Assembly: GCA_038136035.1 (NCBI GenBank)
Contig: JAYPYV010000004.1
Span: 55,326 to 119,325 of the forward strand
DNA length: 64,000 bases
Direction of reading: 5' to 3'
From: UBA9926 sp023261215
GTDB taxonomy: Bacteria; Pseudomonadota; Gammaproteobacteria; Pseudomonadales; Azotimanducaceae
Made by a program: the position numbers and the translations under genes. The notes under the pieces were generated by a model that was not told the DNA's origin, made no database searches, and saw only the letters and a list, made by a program, of their open reading frames with translations. Positions within the stretch are counted from its first letter, which is position 1. Each line of letters starts with the position of its first letter. This document shows positions 1 through 8,796 of this stretch, one piece after another.

Positions 1-168
1 GATCCTATCGGGTTCGCCCAGTCTTGACCAGATCAGTGGTTAGCTTAAGGGTTTGCTTAGAAAACGAGCGGACGCGTTGGTTGAGTTTTAGGGCCAGGTT
101 GTGGCAAAAAAGAGCCGGGTCGGCCAGCCTGAATACAGATGAGTTATCACGAAGTGAGGAGCGCAGGG
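1..168. other. Scaffold start, upstream of DUF4845 gene
   Basis: No complete gene lies here. Frame 1 is open for eight codons (ending IGFAQS, then TGA), which could be the last residues of a signal peptidase I (lepB), the usual upstream neighbour of DUF4845 genes. The fragment is too short to confirm. The only clear signal is the AGGAG motif at 157-161 serving the next gene. Confidence 0.3.
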
Positions 169-543
169 ATGAAAGGGACCTTTGGCCTTAAGGCAAGGGG
201 CGTGTCCGTATGGGATATTATCATTTGGCTTGCTGTCATCGCCTCGATTGTTACGCTGGTCTCTCGCGTGCTCCCGGTCTACACGGACCATTGGACCGCA
301 GTATCAGTCTGTGAGGACGTGCTTGCAGATCGGACCGTCGATCATTCCGATTTCGATGCTCTACGTGAACGCCTCGTTAAGCAGTTCAAGCTGAACAATC
401 TTGGGTACTTTATGAGCGAAGATCGCGTGCTCATTAATCAGGGGTCGATCAAGCCTGAAATTCGCTTGATGTATGAGGTACGGGGTGATCTCTTCGGGAA
501 TATGGACTTTGTGGTTGCTTTTGATGAGTCACTGCGCAACTGA
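169..543 (+). CDS. DUF4845 family single-pass membrane protein
   Basis: A 124-residue protein with a short basic N-terminus, one membrane helix at about residues 14-36, and a periplasmic-side domain of about 85 residues. This architecture and sequence match the DUF4845 family of gammaproteobacteria, normally found between lepB and rnc; its function is unknown. I chose the ATG at 169 over the in-frame ATG at 139 because AGGAG (157-161) sits 7 bases before it. The expected rnc gene does not follow, so the usual lepB-DUF4845-rnc-era order is lost or broken here. Confidence 0.7.
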   Translation: MKGTFGLKARGVSVWDIIIWLAVIASIVTLVSRVLPVYTDHWTAVSVCEDVLADRTVDHSDFDALRERLVKQFKLNNLGYFMSEDRVLINQGSIKPEIRLMYEVRGDLFGNMDFVVAFDESLRN

Positions 544-853
544 GCACCCAACCTTTCACTGGCGAGCGTGTTCATCAGATCGCCGCTTTTCACTCACGCC
601 AGGCAATCGGCCCGAGGCCAGTCGCAGCGCAATGGTTGGCCTGCGCTTGGTCGTAAATCGAGCGATTTGTGGCATGCGAGAGTAAATCGGCGGGAGGGTT
701 TCGATTGCGCCTATGACCTGCGCCAACGTATCGGTGTAAGTCTGATCGCTAGTTCTCGTGCCTAATTCACGTTTTCCGAGCACCTCCCGGCGTCCAAATG
801 CTCACGAATTCGAACCCACAGACATCGCGAACAACGCCTGGCCTTCCGCTGTT
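544..853. other. Intergenic stretch without a recognisable gene
   Basis: About 310 bases where rnc would be expected, but no RNase III motif is readable in any frame. Short open frames exist on both strands, including about 75 codons on the minus strand at 556-783 beginning with GTG. None has a convincing ribosome site or a family I recognise. It may be gene remnants or a misjoin. Confidence 0.4.
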
Positions 854-1273
854 TCAGGCAGAAGGCGTTCCATCGCGCATTAATGATCGCGCGAGACGAC
901 TGTTGTGATAGCGAACGATTTGATCGCCCCAGAATAGGCAGAAGAGAAAATCGAGTCCGTTATAGCCAGCGACAAGAATTGGAAAGACGCCAAAGGCCAC
1001 ATCTTCCGTGAAAAAAAGATAGACGCTGAACCAGAAGAGCCCGCTTGCCAGCAAATCAATCGCAGCGAGGATGAAGTGTCCGAGATAGAGGTGGTGCAGA
1101 CCAAAGCCCAGGGCGTAGCAGAGGCTGGTGTAGGTGTCGGGATCTTTGAATTTGGCTTGGTAAGCCTTTAGAAATGCTTTGCGCGCGTCAGCGTCGAGTG
1201 CTCGCTGGGCGATGCGTATCTCCTCTTCAAATTCAACCAACGCTTCAGATTTAAAAATGAGGGTCCAGGACAT
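854..1273 (-). CDS. TM2-like domain membrane protein
   Basis: A 139-residue protein with a soluble charged N-terminus of about 50 residues. Two hydrophobic segments follow, carrying a TM2-like pattern (GLHHLYLGH near residue 58, then paired helices separated by FFTEDVAFG). TM2 proteins are small inner-membrane proteins of mostly unknown role. The gene is the last of a three-gene minus-strand unit behind yidD. Its start codon shares bases with the yidD stop at 1273, so the two are probably translationally coupled. The family call rests on the GxHxxYLG motif; function is not inferable. Confidence 0.65.
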   Translation of the reverse strand: MSWTLIFKSEALVEFEEEIRIAQRALDADARKAFLKAYQAKFKDPDTYTSLCYALGFGLHHLYLGHFILAAIDLLASGLFWFSVYLFFTEDVAFGVFPILVAGYNGLDFLFCLFWGDQIVRYHNSRLARSLMRDGTPSA

Positions 1274-1494
1274 TATTTCAGAGGATCCTTGATAGGGTGA
1301 GGTAAGTCGGGGTCGTTGCAGCGGCGAATCCGTCCAAACCCCAGCTTAAGTCCGCGCAGAACACCGTAGCGTTCAATGGCTTGGAGCGTATATTCAGAGC
1401 ACGTGGGGTCAAAATTGCAGATCACACCAAACCAACGTCGCCCGCCCCCCGTGGATTGGTAGGCTTTGATACTGGCTGATATGAGGCGTTTCAT
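1273..1494 (-). CDS. yidD: Membrane protein insertion efficiency factor YidD
   Basis: A 73-residue YidD. It has the family's short N-terminal amphipathic helix and the conserved core CNFDPTCSEYTLQAIERYG followed by the GRIRRC segment. YidD associates with the inner membrane and assists YidC-dependent insertion. The usual location is the rpmH-rnpA-yidD-yidC cluster, whereas here it lies between a DUF4177 gene (4-bp ATGA overlap upstream) and a TM2-type gene (overlap downstream). Length is typical of the family. Confidence 0.9.
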   Translation of the reverse strand: MKRLISASIKAYQSTGGGRRWFGVICNFDPTCSEYTLQAIERYGVLRGLKLGFGRIRRCNDPDLPHPIKDPLK

Positions 1495-1703
1495 GGTCGT
1501 CCAAACGTGACGATCACAGATTCTTTGGACCAGAAGAGCCAGAATCGTCGGCTTTCCATCACCTGAAAGACCACTTGCCAGCCGTCGGCGGCCGCCTCAT
1601 TGAGTTTCGCCTCGAGCCGCTTGACCGGCATTCGTGCGGATCCTAAAAAAATCGTGCCGCAGGCGCCTTCTTCGATCACTTCGACTTTGTATTCTGTATA
1701 CAT
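1491..1703 (-). CDS. DUF4177 domain protein
   Basis: A 70-residue soluble protein with the pattern of DUF4177: an N-terminal strand (YTEYKVEVIE), a central helix with LEAKLNEAAADGWQVV, and a C-terminal strand ending VTFGR. The second ATG (1703) is chosen because AGGAG lies 8 bases upstream and overlaps the first in-frame ATG at 1718. It is the first gene of a coupled trio with yidD and the TM2 gene. Function is unknown. Confidence 0.7.
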   Translation of the reverse strand: MYTEYKVEVIEEGACGTIFLGSARMPVKRLEAKLNEAAADGWQVVFQVMESRRFWLFWSKESVIVTFGRP

Positions 1704-1817
1704 ACCGCTCTCCTTCATGCGAACAAGATGATCCTGAAAAGGCTACTTGAAACCCCTCCGCAAAACCATGGCCGCAAATGGGTTGTGATATTTTTGCCTC
1801 ACGGCAGGGGTCTCGGA

Positions 1818-3197
1818 TCAAAGCTGTGTGAAAGCCTCAACGATCTCGACATAGTCGTCGACTGCTTGACGGTAACGGCCGATGTGAACGGCTTCGTTAT
1901 TGCCATGCACGCCTTTCGTTTCACCATCGAGATAAAGCATTGGGCTGAAGCCGTAACTTTGAATGCCTAAGTCCCGTGTGAAATGGCTGTCGGTGAACCC
2001 GGTGGAGACCGCGCTGGCAAACCGCGCATCGGGATGCCGCTTGAGAATTTGTGCTTGGATCGTGTCAAGTAATGGCGTATCCCAATCTGAAATGGCTGGC
2101 GAAAATGCCATGATTTTTGTGACCTTGACGCCCGTGCCTTCGACGCGTTCAGCAACGTCCTCGATGAAGGCATCTGCCCCACGGTCAGGCAACATACGGC
2201 AATCGATCTGCGCTTCCGCTGTGGGAGGGACAACATTGATTTTGCTCGACCCGGTGAGCATGGTGATGGAGCAAGTGTCTCTTAGAAGCGCGTGGTAGCC
2301 GGGGTACTCCTGATGGAGATTGGCCACGAACTCGGGCGACTGCACCGCGGTTTCGATATCCAAGAAGGCGTTATTGAACGGTGCGGGTAAGGTGGCGGCG
2401 AGCGCTTTGAAATATCGATCAACCTCTGGGATCACTCGGATCGGGAAGGGCTGACCTCGAAGTTGTGATAGGGCGTCAATGACGCGAGTCACGCTGGAGG
2501 TCGGTCTGGGATAGGATCCGTGGCCGGGGATGTCTTCTGCGGACAACGCAAGCCAGACCGGAACTTTTTGAGTGACCTCGATACTAAAAATTTTCTGATC
2601 ACCCCGGAGATTCCCGCTTCCCCCTTCATTTAAAACAAAGCCAATCCCTTGAAATGCCTCTGGGTGCTGTTTGATAACCCAATCTGCGCCAAAGTAGCCG
2701 CCTGCTTCTTCGTCGGCCGTGGCCATAAACACCACATCTCGAGCAAGGGGCGTTTTGCTCTGAGCGAGGGTAACGAACGCCATGAATTGCGCGATGCCAG
2801 TCCCCTTCATATCGATTGCGCCCCGTCCAAAGAGATAGCCATCTCTCTCAACGGACTTAAGGGCTGGCGTATCCCAGTAACGATCGTCGGCAGGCACCAC
2901 ATCGGTGTGTTGCAAGAGCATGAGCCCTGGCAACTGGCCTCCAGGCAGTCTTGCCCATATGTTGCCGCGCCCTGGCGCGGACTCCCCGGATTCGTACTGA
3001 ATGCCTAAGTCGTCGAAGAGGGCTGCGTAGAAAGCCACCGCGTTGGATTCATTGCCCGGTGGGTTGATGGTGTCGACTTCCATAAAGTCGCTGAGAAGTT
3101 GAACCGGGTCTAGTGACCTCACCTCAGATCCCATCAAAAAGGGGACGTCAGCAATGAGTAGCAGCGTGAGAAGTGATCTTGAAAGTGAAAAGTGCAT
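1818..3197 (-). CDS. Exported M20-family metallopeptidase
   Basis: A zinc-dependent peptidase or deacylase of the M20 (ArgE/DapE/carboxypeptidase) clan, probably hydrolysing small peptides or N-acyl amino acids outside the cytoplasm. Starting at ATG 3197 (459 residues) exposes a signal peptide at about residues 1-22. Metal and catalytic motifs are visible: HTDVV (97-101), GAIDMKG (127-133, bridging Asp) and ATADEEAGG (159-167, catalytic and metal Glu). A TTG 48 bases upstream would add 16 residues that look non-native. It stands alone, divergent from the MFS gene at 3433. Confidence 0.85.
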   Translation of the reverse strand: MHFSLSRSLLTLLLIADVPFLMGSEVRSLDPVQLLSDFMEVDTINPPGNESNAVAFYAALFDDLGIQYESGESAPGRGNIWARLPGGQLPGLMLLQHTDVVPADDRYWDTPALKSVERDGYLFGRGAIDMKGTGIAQFMAFVTLAQSKTPLARDVVFMATADEEAGGYFGADWVIKQHPEAFQGIGFVLNEGGSGNLRGDQKIFSIEVTQKVPVWLALSAEDIPGHGSYPRPTSSVTRVIDALSQLRGQPFPIRVIPEVDRYFKALAATLPAPFNNAFLDIETAVQSPEFVANLHQEYPGYHALLRDTCSITMLTGSSKINVVPPTAEAQIDCRMLPDRGADAFIEDVAERVEGTGVKVTKIMAFSPAISDWDTPLLDTIQAQILKRHPDARFASAVSTGFTDSHFTRDLGIQSYGFSPMLYLDGETKGVHGNNEAVHIGRYRQAVDDYVEIVEAFTQL

Positions 3198-3432
3198 AGG
3201 GTCGTCCAATATCAAGTGTTCGAGTGTGCTTGGGGCAGATGGCAAAGATTGTGCCGTGACGGCACCCGATCTGTCGAGGCGACGTTGTGCTTGGGGGCAG
3301 GTCGTGCCTGATCATGGGTGACTGAGCCTCCTGTAGACCGTGAGGGTGTATGGCGACCGGTGTCCGATGGATCGCCGTTCGCCTGCACTGCGAGAACTCT
3401 GTAAGCTCGATCCAAAGCTAAGGAACCCCTCT

Positions 3433-5040
3433 ATGTCTCAGTCGACAGAGTCGCAGCCCTCCGCTGCGCCGATCAAAACCGGTGGCGCCTACGCACACTA
3501 TGTGCTGGCCGTCTTGGTGATTGTGTATGTCTTCAATTTCATTGACCGAAATATTCTCTCGATCCTGTCTCAAGAGATTCAGAAGGATCTGGGCGTTTCG
3601 GATGCAGAAATGGGCTTTTTGTACGGCACCGTTTTTGCGGTGTTTTACGCGGTGTTTGGGATTCCGCTGGCTCGATTCGCCGATGTCTATGTCCGGAAAA
3701 ACTTGATCAGCGTGGGGCTCATGTTTTGGAGTGCCATGACCGCATTGTCGGGGTTCGCCAAGTCATTTCCGCAGTTGGCGTTATTTCGAATTGGCGTTGG
3801 CGTTGGAGAGGCCAGTGCCTCGCCAGCCGCGTTCTCGATGCTGTCCGATTACTACGCCCCCAAGGTCAGGGCAACCGTGCTCGCCATTTATTCTTCGGGC
3901 GTTTACATCGGGGGTGGTATTGGCCTCTTCCTGGGAGGCTTCGTGATGGAAACCTGGGATTCGACGTACCTCACGCCAGTGGAGGCCCCCATGGGCATCA
4001 AAGGGTGGCAGGCCGCCTTTTTGGCGGTGGGTATTCCAGGCATTTTGATGTCTTTCTGGGTGTGGACGTTGAAGGAACCAAGGCGGGGTCAGAGCGAAGG
4101 CCTACTCAGTGAAGTGCACCCCACCCCGTTTCGAGTGCTGGGCACTGAGCTTGCCGCGATGCTGCCGATTATCAATCTCTTTGGATTGAAAAAGTTAGGC
4201 GCCAGTTTGCCCAAGAATCTCTTGGCCGGCGGTGTGATTGCGCTGGTAGCGTATGCCCTTGTTCTTGTCACGGGTAATATTCCGCAGTGGATAGCCATCG
4301 GTTTAGGGGTGTATGTCACGGTGTCTTGGGTGCAAGCCCTTCGGGCGCGAGATCCAGCAACCTACGCCATGATGTTTAAGTCCAAAGGCCTGATCTACAC
4401 GCTCGTCGCGTTTCCCTCCATCGCGTTTGTGACTTACGGGATCGGTTATTGGACCGCACCGCTGATGTTGCGACTCCACGATACCAATGCTGCTGAAGTG
4501 GGTATGTATATCGGGCTTGGCGCGGCGGTTGGTGGTCTGATCGGGGTGACCCTCGGCGGGGTCATCGGCGATTGGGCCAAAACAAAGCATCCCGCGGGAC
4601 GTCTAATCGTTGGCTACCTTGCAATCTTCGGAACGGCGCCGCTTGTCTATTGGATGGTCTACACAGAAAGCCTAATGTGGGCGTTTGCACTGAATTTCTT
4701 CCATCACTTATTCAGTGCCGCATGGCCTGGCATCCCGCCCTCAACTGCCAGTGATTTGGTGATGCCGAGGATGCGAGCAGTGGCCAGTGCCTACTACATA
4801 CTGGTGAATACGATGGTGGGTTTGGCGATGGGACCTTATTTCATCGGCCAGTTGTCAGATATGTTTTCTGCAGACGGCATGGATTCGGCATCATCGTTAC
4901 AGCTGGCCATGACCAGTGCTATGGGGATATTCGTCATCACCTTCGTGTTGTTGACGCTGGCGTGGCGTCATTTGCCTGGCGATGAAGCCAGTCGGCTTGA
5001 TCGAGCACGTGCCTTGGGTGAACGAGTTGAGCAAGTTTAA
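3433..5040 (+). CDS. Spinster-like MFS transporter with extended central loop
   Basis: A major facilitator superfamily permease resembling bacterial Spinster-type carriers. It has an early FNFIDRNILS segment in TM1, GVGVGEAS in TM4 and a KEPRRG loop after TM6. The 535-residue protein is about 110 residues longer than its paralogue at 10744-12009. The extra part lies between TM6 and TM7 and contains two more hydrophobic helices, so a 14-helix topology is likely. Start ATG 3433 is chosen for the AAGGA about 8 bases upstream; longer in-frame starts exist from 3340. Substrate is unknown. Confidence 0.85.
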   Translation: MSQSTESQPSAAPIKTGGAYAHYVLAVLVIVYVFNFIDRNILSILSQEIQKDLGVSDAEMGFLYGTVFAVFYAVFGIPLARFADVYVRKNLISVGLMFWSAMTALSGFAKSFPQLALFRIGVGVGEASASPAAFSMLSDYYAPKVRATVLAIYSSGVYIGGGIGLFLGGFVMETWDSTYLTPVEAPMGIKGWQAAFLAVGIPGILMSFWVWTLKEPRRGQSEGLLSEVHPTPFRVLGTELAAMLPIINLFGLKKLGASLPKNLLAGGVIALVAYALVLVTGNIPQWIAIGLGVYVTVSWVQALRARDPATYAMMFKSKGLIYTLVAFPSIAFVTYGIGYWTAPLMLRLHDTNAAEVGMYIGLGAAVGGLIGVTLGGVIGDWAKTKHPAGRLIVGYLAIFGTAPLVYWMVYTESLMWAFALNFFHHLFSAAWPGIPPSTASDLVMPRMRAVASAYYILVNTMVGLAMGPYFIGQLSDMFSADGMDSASSLQLAMTSAMGIFVITFVLLTLAWRHLPGDEASRLDRARALGERVEQV

Positions 5041-5087
5041 CGGCGCTCGCGTTTTGTATACGCTCAAGGCGTTCGCGAGTTGAACCC

Positions 5088-6011
5088 TTAAGGTAGAGTG
5101 GGCTGCCGAGCGGTCGCCTCTGGCAAATTATCGATGAATGTCAGACCCTCGGGCCGATAACGTTCGATCAGAGAGATCAGTCGAGCAAGGGTTTCGAGGT
5201 CGAAGAATCCTGAGTAGTCACTTGGACGAAAGTGCATTTGGAAGGCGCGCACAGCGAGCTGCGATTGTGTGTCCTCAGCGCCGGTCACGTCCAGATCGTA
5301 CCCATAATGATTCAGAAGGCGTTGCTGCGTTTCCAACGGGATTGGATTGGTCTCAAGCCAAGGGATGAGGGCTTGGACTCGTGTTTCATCAAACCATGCG
5401 CCGATGCCCTCGCTATACAGCTGTCGCCAAGGGAACAGCGGGCCTGGGTCGATTTTTCTGCTCGGTGCGATATCGGCGTGACCCACGATGGCATGCGGTG
5501 AAATATCAGGGAAGTCTTTTAGGATCTCCTTGATCAGAGCAATTAATAGCGTGATCTGTTCAGGTGAGAAAGCCTCGAAGCGACATCGATCCTTAAATGC
5601 AGGTTGGTTGGCGAGGGTGGCGATATCTTCGAGGCACCGCGATTCGTTGACAATTTCAATACCGATCGATTGATCATTCAGCCCCGTTTTGCCAGCCCAA
5701 TAGGAGTTTCCCGCGTGCCAAGCCCTAAATTGTGGTGGCACCAACGCAAAGATTTTCAATTCGCTCAGGTCGTAAGTGGTGTCCATTGGGTCAGGCAACA
5801 AGTAATGCGCGCTGACGGGGCGCGCCTCAGACTGGGTCAGAATGCTAAGAGATTCTTGAAAGTTCTCTGATGTGAAATGAATCACCAAATGATTCACGCG
5901 TTCGTTGTAGTTTCTAGAGGGTGCCTGAACGATGGGGAGTTGCTGACAGCCTGTGGTGAAGAGGACAACGCTGCAGACAAGCGCAAAACATCTAACGTTG
6001 AATGAAGTCAT
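5088..6011 (-). CDS. amiD: N-acetylmuramoyl-L-alanine amidase, lipoprotein (AmiD-like)
   Basis: A peptidoglycan amidase that cleaves the bond between MurNAc (or anhydro-MurNAc) and L-Ala. From ATG 6011 the 307-residue protein starts with a lipoprotein signal ending LFTTGC, with Cys22 as the lipidation site. The Amidase_2 domain follows, with VIHFTSENF near residue 46 and the AmpD/AmiD signature GHADIAPSRKIDPGPLFPW. The C-terminus has a peptidoglycan-binding-like domain with the pattern DLDVTGAEDTQSQLAVRAFQ. Its start overlaps the stop of the upstream Na+ symporter by ATGA, suggesting coupled expression and joint handling of muropeptides. Confidence 0.87.
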   Translation of the reverse strand: MTSFNVRCFALVCSVVLFTTGCQQLPIVQAPSRNYNERVNHLVIHFTSENFQESLSILTQSEARPVSAHYLLPDPMDTTYDLSELKIFALVPPQFRAWHAGNSYWAGKTGLNDQSIGIEIVNESRCLEDIATLANQPAFKDRCRFEAFSPEQITLLIALIKEILKDFPDISPHAIVGHADIAPSRKIDPGPLFPWRQLYSEGIGAWFDETRVQALIPWLETNPIPLETQQRLLNHYGYDLDVTGAEDTQSQLAVRAFQMHFRPSDYSGFFDLETLARLISLIERYRPEGLTFIDNLPEATARQPTLP

Positions 6012-7471
6012 ATGAATCGAGCCCTTAGGTGGTCTAGTCCGAGTGCAATGCCCAGGGTGCACAGGGTAGCAATAGGAAATAGCCACGGCCAAGCCAGCAG
6101 CGGCGCAGCGTAGGGTAGCCCGATGAAGCTTGGGTGATTGAGGCCGATGACCAGCAGGATGCTGAACCCGACCGCTGGGAAGCATAAAGCAGACGTTCGC
6201 AAACCGATGATACTGAGGAGAATCAAACCGAACATCGGGCCATAGGTATAAGTGGTCATGGTGAACGCGAGGTCAACAAGGTTGAGCTCGCTGGTCTGAT
6301 AAGTCACCGCCATGGCGGCGAGGACCAGGCCCCAGATGAGCACGAGGGCTCGGCTCAAGGTGACCCCCTCAATTTTCTGCAGCCGGTCGCCAAGTGCGCG
6401 AGAGGATACTTGGGCGAGGGCCGCGAGAATCGAGTCGAGGCTGGAAATGGCAGCGCTCAAGAGTCCAGCCAGAATGAGTCCTCTAAGCCCCTCGGGCAAG
6501 ACCGAGATAATAAAGACAGGAAAGATGCGATCTGGCTTGTCTTGAACAAGCTCAGTGTAGAGATCCGGAATGGGGTAGGTCTGGTAGTAGAGGACGAGTC
6601 CCAAGCCCACGCTGAGCATGATGAGTGGAATGAGTTCGCCGAGCGTGCTCAGTAGGACGGCTTTTCTCGCTGCGATCTGATCCTGACAACAGAGCAATCG
6701 CTGGACAAAGAGTTGGTCGCCGCCGTAGACCGCAATGTTTTGGAATGGCAAGGCAATCAATGCCGCCCAAAACGTAAACGCGACGCGAGGGTCGCTGGTG
6801 AAGTTGAAAACCGTGAGTTTTGATTCGATGGTCGGTGTCTGCCAGGTCTCTACCGATAATGATGGGAGAGAGAGCGCAATAAAGCAGAGAACGAAAATTG
6901 CGCTTCCAATCAGGATGAAGAATTGCACCACGTCCGTCCAAATGACGGTTCGGATGCCGCCCATCCAAGTCCAAAGAATGCTGAATACGGCGATCATTAG
7001 GACGCTGGTGCTGAGTGCCCATCCTGTCAGGAGTTCGAGAACAAGGGCTGTGGCGTACACCCGAACACTTTGACCCAGCACGCCGCCGAGAAGAAAGAGC
7101 ACTGAGATCAGTTGCCCAGCGGCAGGCCCCAGTCTCGAACGAGTGAAATCGTAAGGGCTATAAAACTCGCCAGAAAAATAGTGTGGCACCAAGAAGTAGG
7201 CGACGATCACCCGACTCAGAATGCCGGCAATCGCAAGCTGGAGATAGGTGAAATTGCCTTCACTTGCGAACACCAGTGCGGGCACGGAAACGAACGTGAT
7301 GGCGCTGATGGTGGTCGCAATTGAGCTGGCGGCAACAGCCGGCCATGGGACGGAGCGTCCGCCGAGGAAAAAATCAAAATTGCTTTGTTGAGGTCCGCGA
7401 AGCCAGTGTCCGAGCCATGTCGTTCCGACAAGGTACACTGCGATGACGCTCCAATCGATGGCGCTAAACAC
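6008..7471 (-). CDS. Sodium:solute symporter (SSF family)
   Basis: A 487-residue polytopic membrane protein of the SSSF/SSS family, with about 13 hydrophobic helices, an early FFLGGRSVPW loop and the conserved SIATTISAITFVSVP helix. SSF carriers use the sodium gradient to import sugars, amino acids or other solutes. The 3' end is fused by a 4-bp overlap to the amidase gene, so a cell-wall sugar or muropeptide fragment is a reasonable substrate guess, though the sequence does not prove it. Confidence 0.88.
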   Translation of the reverse strand: MFSAIDWSVIAVYLVGTTWLGHWLRGPQQSNFDFFLGGRSVPWPAVAASSIATTISAITFVSVPALVFASEGNFTYLQLAIAGILSRVIVAYFLVPHYFSGEFYSPYDFTRSRLGPAAGQLISVLFLLGGVLGQSVRVYATALVLELLTGWALSTSVLMIAVFSILWTWMGGIRTVIWTDVVQFFILIGSAIFVLCFIALSLPSLSVETWQTPTIESKLTVFNFTSDPRVAFTFWAALIALPFQNIAVYGGDQLFVQRLLCCQDQIAARKAVLLSTLGELIPLIMLSVGLGLVLYYQTYPIPDLYTELVQDKPDRIFPVFIISVLPEGLRGLILAGLLSAAISSLDSILAALAQVSSRALGDRLQKIEGVTLSRALVLIWGLVLAAMAVTYQTSELNLVDLAFTMTTYTYGPMFGLILLSIIGLRTSALCFPAVGFSILLVIGLNHPSFIGLPYAAPLLAWPWLFPIATLCTLGIALGLDHLRARFI

Positions 7472-7475
7472 CGAT

Positions 7476-8258
7476 CTAAAGCCTCATGACTCGACCGAGG
7501 CCCACGCCCGGATAGTGCCGAAAATTAGCACCTTCGACCGCATACCCGTTGATGAGTACGCGTCGATAGTGGTCACTGGTGTTGGCCCGACTCATATGGG
7601 CTGTGTAAGGTCCAAAAAATATCACGTCTCCCGGCTCACCTATCACCCGCACGACCTCATGGTCCCGAGGATCAATCGCCGTCTGATGCAACAGATCGAC
7701 AGGACCCATTTCACGACCTTTGAATCGGACGGGGCCCCACTGATTGCTTGAAGGAATGAATTCCAATGGTCCGCTTTCAAGATCCATCGCATCGAGCACG
7801 CTGATGGTTTGTACGTAACTGCCTCGGGGACCAACATCCCGCCAACTGCCACCACCCTTATCCCGATGCTGGATATCCTGATGCCAGTCAAAAGCGACGC
7901 CATCACCCGGTCGCTTAAAGTGCGCTTGATTAAGGAGTTGGACGACGACCTCGGTTCTAAGCAGATCCATCACTGGGGTCAGGAGTCGAGCGTCCGCGCC
8001 GAATTGGAGCAGTGAGGCTCTGGCGCCGCCGGCCCAAACGACTCTGGCGAGCACAGGCTCACCTTCGGGCCCAGGATTCATGACGAACTGTGCGTTCTGA
8101 AGCAGAGTGGTTTCGCGCAAGTCTTGGGCCAGCGCTTCGAGTTCGTTGAACTCAAGGATGGTCATGGCCACCTCATCGAGGGAAAAGACCGATTTGCGAA
8201 CGAACCAGCCTTGCTCGTCAAAAAGTCTTTCTTCCTCTTTTGTGAGCTCAATCGACAT
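7476..8258 (-). CDS. Phytanoyl-CoA dioxygenase (PhyH) family protein
   Basis: A predicted Fe(II)/2-oxoglutarate-dependent dioxygenase of 260 residues. The facial triad is visible: H126 and D128 in FDWHQD, and the distal H221 in GPYTAHMS. Arg232 or Arg233 (HYRRVLINGY) is a candidate for binding the 2-oxoglutarate carboxylate. PhyH-like enzymes hydroxylate acyl-CoAs, ectoine or other small molecules. The gene ends 4 bases before the symporter gene starts on the same strand, so it may head that operon. Substrate unknown. Confidence 0.85.
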   Translation of the reverse strand: MSIELTKEEERLFDEQGWFVRKSVFSLDEVAMTILEFNELEALAQDLRETTLLQNAQFVMNPGPEGEPVLARVVWAGGARASLLQFGADARLLTPVMDLLRTEVVVQLLNQAHFKRPGDGVAFDWHQDIQHRDKGGGSWRDVGPRGSYVQTISVLDAMDLESGPLEFIPSSNQWGPVRFKGREMGPVDLLHQTAIDPRDHEVVRVIGEPGDVIFFGPYTAHMSRANTSDHYRRVLINGYAVEGANFRHYPGVGLGRVMRL

Positions 8259-8405
8259 GATCGGCCATACCCGTGCCGCGAACCGCTTGGCTGATGATTC
8301 GGGCCAGAACCCTCGTTTGGAGGCTATGCTTAGCGGGCTTCACCGAGATCAATCTTCAATTCCTGGACTCGCATCGAAAAAGGCATGACCACATGGGGGC
8401 TTTTC

Positions 8406-8726
8406 TTACTCAGAGGATAATGTCACCGCGGTGCCATACGCGAGTAGTTCAGCGGCACCACCTAGGACAACGGAGGTTGAAAAGCGAACGTTGATGATCG
8501 CATCGGCGCCCATGGCGTGAGCATGGTTAATCATCCGGTCGAGGGCTTGCTCCCGAGCCTCGGCCATGAGTTTGGTGTACTCCTGGATTTCCCCTCCGAC
8601 GAGTGTTCTGAGCAGCGCGATGATATCGCGACCAACATGACGTGCTCTGATCGTGTTGCCCTTGGCGAGACCTAAATGGGCGGTGATGGTTCGGCCAGCG
8701 ATGAATTCTGATGTGGTCACTAACAC
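8406..8726 (-). CDS. YbjQ/UPF0145 family protein
   Basis: A 106-residue protein matching the YbjQ (UPF0145, DUF74) family. It has an N-terminal LVTTSEFIAGRTI strand, the central GGEIQEYTKLMAEAREQAL helix and the hallmark AHAMGADAIINVRFSTS. The family forms small oligomeric proteins, sometimes annotated as heavy-metal binding, with no proven function. It stands alone on the minus strand; an SD-like GAGG precedes the start. Confidence 0.88.
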   Translation of the reverse strand: MLVTTSEFIAGRTITAHLGLAKGNTIRARHVGRDIIALLRTLVGGEIQEYTKLMAEAREQALDRMINHAHAMGADAIINVRFSTSVVLGGAAELLAYGTAVTLSSE

Positions 8727-8796
8727 GGTGGGTTGCTCCTCTGATAGGTAAGGGTGGTAATCAGATGCTTAAGGTCAGGGAATTGAACCGTCGCGG

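Noticed and set aside
5046..5079. Terminator between MFS and amidase genes
   Set aside because: CTCGCG/CGCGAG can pair, but the loop is long and no T-run follows on either strand.
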